Below are positions 15,369 through 17,448 of a stretch of 17,448 nt of DNA, piece after piece (within the stretch, counting starts at the first letter, position 1; each line of letters opens with the position of its first letter). The notes beneath the pieces are model-generated. The model was not told the origin of the DNA. It searched no databases and saw only the letters and a program-made list of their open reading frames with translations. The position numbers were made by a program, and so were the translations under genes. Source of the stretch: Methylotenera_A sp046594885 (GTDB lineage Bacteria; Pseudomonadota; Gammaproteobacteria; Burkholderiales; Methylophilaceae); contig JBKJRD010000008.1 in the NCBI GenBank assembly GCA_046594885.1, positions 1 to 17,448 of the forward strand, written 5' to 3'.

Positions 15369-15818
15369 TTAAATACTCTCTTTTTTATTCAAATAAATCT
15401 TATCTGCACGCGCCACAAAACCGTCCACAAACGTATTGGCAATATGGCTAAACACAGGCGCAATGATTTTTTCTAAAAAAACATTGGCGAATTCATAGTT
15501 CAACTTAAATTCAATTTTGCAGGCATCTGCCCGCAGTGAGATAAAATGCCAACTTCCATCTAAATGTTTAAAAGGGCCATCTTTTAGTTGAATCACCATG
15601 TGGTTTGGAAAAGTCTTGTTATTTTGCGTGGTGAAATGCTGCTTGATGCCATGATAATTAATATGCAGCGTCGCGCTGGTTTTTTTATCCGTTCGTTCTA
15701 ATAAATCCACGCCGCCGCACCACGGTAAAAATTGCGGATAGTCTTCTACCGCATCGACCAAGGCATACATTTGCTCGGCTGAGTGCATCACCAATACGTT
15801 TTTTTGAACCACATTCAT
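15369..15818 (-). CDS. ratA: RatA-type START/coenzyme Q-binding domain protein
   Basis: 149 residues of the START/polyketide cyclase-like fold (COQ10/RatA group). Typical stretches are the N-terminal VLVMHSAEQMYALVDAVEDYPQ (split about residues 8-29), FLPWCGGVDLLER, FKLNYEFANVFLEKIIAPVF, and the C-terminal helix IANTFVDGFVARADKIY. E. coli RatA was described as a toxin that blocks 70S ribosome formation, while related proteins bind ubiquinone or lipids; which applies here is open. The ATG at 15818 has no clear ribosome site. It is divergent from smpB across 75 nt and co-directional with rnfH. Confidence 0.93.
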   Translation of the reverse strand: MNVVQKNVLVMHSAEQMYALVDAVEDYPQFLPWCGGVDLLERTDKKTSATLHINYHGIKQHFTTQNNKTFPNHMVIQLKDGPFKHLDGSWHFISLRADACKIEFKLNYEFANVFLEKIIAPVFSHIANTFVDGFVARADKIYLNKKESI

Positions 15819-15893
15819 CGTTTAAGATTTATTATCCACCGCAATACTAGCGTAAAATACTATTTTAAGTCATAAATAGCCAATATCTGCAAC

Positions 15894-16343
15894 ATGAGTA
15901 TCGCCCAAAACAAAAAAGCTTTTTTCGATTATTTTATTGAAGACAAATTTGAAGCAGGAATCGTGTTAGAAGGCTGGGAAGTCAAAGCCATTCGCGACAA
16001 TCGCGTCAACTTGAAAGAAGCCTATGTCATTATTCAGCGCGGTGAAATTTATATCATTGGCTGCCACATCACGCCATTGGGCGCGGCTTCTACGCATATC
16101 CGTCCAGATGCGATTCGCACTCGTAAGTTGTTGTTACATAATGAGGAAATCATTAAATTAATTGAAAAAGTAGATCGCGCAGGTTATACCATCGTGCCGC
16201 TAGATATGCATTTTTCAAAAGGCCGCGTCAAAATACAAATCGGCTTGGCAAAAGGCAAAAAACAACACGATAAACGCGACACTGAAAAAGCCCGTGATTG
16301 GGAGCGCGAAAAAGGCCGCATTATGCGCGCGCACAACAAATAG
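15894..16343 (+). CDS. smpB: SsrA-binding protein SmpB
   Basis: 149 residues of SmpB, the protein partner of tmRNA in rescue of stalled ribosomes (trans-translation). The conserved core begins with NKKAFFDYFIEDKFEAGIVL and continues with GWEVKAIRDNRVNLKEAYV and GCHITPL. The C-terminal basic tail (LAKGKKQHDKRDTEKARDWEREK) becomes helical in the decoding site. It is divergent from ratA-rnfH, the same grouping seen in E. coli. Its RNA partner gene, ssrA, begins about 1 kb downstream at the window edge, separated by nnrD on the other strand. Confidence 0.97.
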   Translation: MSIAQNKKAFFDYFIEDKFEAGIVLEGWEVKAIRDNRVNLKEAYVIIQRGEIYIIGCHITPLGAASTHIRPDAIRTRKLLLHNEEIIKLIEKVDRAGYTIVPLDMHFSKGRVKIQIGLAKGKKQHDKRDTEKARDWEREKGRIMRAHNK

Positions 16344-16367
16344 CTGGCGTGCTACCCAAATAATTTA

Positions 16368-16392
16368 AGTCAATTTTTTAGTTTAATTGACT
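16368..16392. terminator. Weak hairpin between smpB and nnrD
   Basis: AGTCAATT (16368-16375) pairs with AATTGACT (16385-16392) around a 9-nt T-rich loop. It lies between convergent stops (smpB 16343, nnrD 16407). The stem is AT-rich and there is no clean U-run, so it is a possible, weak terminator. Confidence 0.3.
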
Positions 16393-16406
16393 AATTAGTA
16401 ATAATT

Positions 16407-17249
16407 TTAGCGGTCTATTTTATGCAGTATTTGGGGGATTAATGCTGGTAAATCTTCCGCCATTAAGCCCAACCCAAAAGCCTTTGCCGCCTCAGCGTGT
16501 ATCCAAGTAGCCGCCGCTGCTGCATAAAAAGGCGTCATGCCTTGTGCCATCAAACCAGTAATCATGCCTGCTAGCACGTCACCAGAGCCGCCAGTGGCTA
16601 AAGTTGGCGGCGCTGGTTGATTAATGATGGTGCTACCATCTGGCGCGGCAATAATCGTTTCACTGCCTTTTAGCACAATGGTTGCACCACAATTTTCTGC
16701 CGCGCGCTGCACGCTTAATATGCGCTTATTGTCATCTAGACTAAATAAACGTTTAAATTCGACTTCGTGCGGGGTTAATACACAAGGGCTTTGAATCGCG
16801 CGGCCTAAAGTGATGAGGTCGTCTTGGCAAACGCTAATGGCGTCTGCATCAATCACCACGGGTTTTTGCTGGTTTAATATTGCAAAAAGCGCCGCGCGCG
16901 TTTTCGCATTAACGCCTGCGCCTGGCCCAATTAAATAGCTGTTAATGCGTGGGTCATTTATGTGTGCATTAAATTCTATCGTACTTTGGTAGCCGCGCAC
17001 CAAAATGCTAGTAAGCGCACTGGCATAAATCGAAAAAGCGATTTCTGGTACTAAAAGTGCCGTTAAGCCGCTACCAATGCGCGCCGCAGCATACGCTGCT
17101 AAGCGCGCTGCGCCGGTAATGGGGTAGCCACCGATAATTAAGCTATAGCCACGGCTATATTTATGGCTGGCAGGGGTTAGTTTAGGTAATAATGCGCGCC
17201 ATAAATCGGGGTGATTAAGCATACTAATGGCGTGATTTTTTTGCGTCAT
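16407..17249 (-). CDS. nnrD: ADP/ATP-dependent NAD(P)H-hydrate dehydratase, stand-alone
   Basis: 280 residues of the ribokinase-like fold that repairs hydrated NAD(P)H back to NAD(P)H. Key motifs are YSRGYSLIIGGYPITGAARLA (split about 31-51), IGPGAG (107-112), VVIDADAI (131-138), LTPHEVEF (158-165), VLKGSETII, and the nucleotide-binding LATGGSGDVLAGM (217-229). In E. coli this domain is fused to the NnrE epimerase; here the length covers only the dehydratase, so an epimerase would have to be elsewhere. Start at 17249 with no strong ribosome site; Met10 is an alternative. It is divergent from ssrA. Confidence 0.93.
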   Translation of the reverse strand: MTQKNHAISMLNHPDLWRALLPKLTPASHKYSRGYSLIIGGYPITGAARLAAYAAARIGSGLTALLVPEIAFSIYASALTSILVRGYQSTIEFNAHINDPRINSYLIGPGAGVNAKTRAALFAILNQQKPVVIDADAISVCQDDLITLGRAIQSPCVLTPHEVEFKRLFSLDDNKRILSVQRAAENCGATIVLKGSETIIAAPDGSTIINQPAPPTLATGGSGDVLAGMITGLMAQGMTPFYAAAAATWIHAEAAKAFGLGLMAEDLPALIPQILHKIDR

Positions 17250-17314
17250 ATGTTCATTCTAATAGTTGATTATGAAACATACTATTAAAAAAGCAAGAGA
17301 GGGCTAATCGCGAG

Positions 17315-17320
17315 TATAAT
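17315..17320 (+). promoter_or_regulatory. Candidate -10 box of the ssrA promoter
   Basis: A perfect TATAAT lies 61 nt upstream of the mature tmRNA 5' end. No convincing TTGACA is seen at 16-18 nt upstream. If it is used, the precursor would carry a leader of about 55 nt, containing a small GCCT-ACTA-AGGC hairpin, to be removed by processing. Confidence 0.45.
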
Positions 17321-17381
17321 ATAAATATTGCGTGCCTACTAAGGCATAGTCAAGTCTTAAGAAAGTGCATTGAAACACAAT

Positions 17382-17448
17382 GGGGCTGACCAGGTTTCGA
17401 CGTGGGTTACAAAGCAGTGCAGGGCATACCGAGGCTCAGATTACCTCG
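17382..17448 (+). ncRNA. ssrA: tmRNA (SsrA), 5' part, cut off by the window end
   Basis: The sequence starts with the conserved tmRNA 5' end GGGGCTGACCAGGTTTCGAC, which forms the acceptor stem and D-loop-like part of the tRNA-like domain, followed by GTGGGTTACAAAGCAGTGCAG and the start of the helix 2/pseudoknot region. Only the first 67 nt are present; the peptide-tag reading frame and the 3' end lie beyond the window. Together with smpB nearby it makes up the trans-translation system. Confidence 0.93.

Overview
The window looks like a piece of a betaproteobacterial chromosome, most likely from Methylophilaceae/Methylotenera-type bacteria. This rests on the gene order smpB, ratA-rnfH, DUF4124 gene, guaB-guaA, on the protein sequences themselves, and on a fairly AT-rich composition (about 40% GC in the lines I counted). 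It is inference; no database was searched. The whole window is densely coding, and no insertion sequence, phage, CRISPR array or tRNA was seen.

Region 1 (1-2620): the 3' end of typA/bipA, a bidirectional terminator, then a LysR regulator (YeiE-like) divergent from a yeiH-family membrane exporter. An 8-bp-arm inverted repeat lies between them. E. coli has the same yeiE/yeiH pairing.

Region 2 (2736-7548): six closely spaced + strand genes. They encode a secreted DUF305 protein, a secreted YVTN/YncE-type beta-propeller, an unrecognised four-helix membrane protein, a Tat-exported SorA-type sulfite dehydrogenase, its cytochrome partner (a SorB-like haem domain joined to a second c551-like haem domain), and a DUF202 membrane protein. 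The first three genes are clearly richer in GC than their surroundings and may have been inserted between yeiH and sorAB. The sorA frame is interrupted by TGA exactly where the family has a conserved Trp (W-N-x-x-G). The frame then continues for 18 sensible codons to a TAG that overlaps the next gene's ribosome binding site. The likely theme is export and periplasmic oxidation of sulfite, with electrons passed to c-type cytochromes.

Region 3 (7567-14196, all minus strand): housekeeping genes. In transcription order they are guaB, guaA, a small lipoprotein, a divergent Gre factor, a nitroreductase with a probable TTG start, and ybiT (ABC-F). Several hairpins punctuate this run.

Region 4 (14384-17448): a secreted DUF4124 protein, the convergent ratA-rnfH pair, smpB, a stand-alone NAD(P)H-hydrate dehydratase, and the 5' end of ssrA (tmRNA). 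SmpB and tmRNA act together in ribosome rescue. After the rnfH stop, the same frame continues into a tail ending KKGGGDDGSEA, across a short quasi-palindrome.

Nineteen genes have their stop in the window and an unbroken frame. All end in TAA (15) or TAG (4), so the TGA in sorA stands out.
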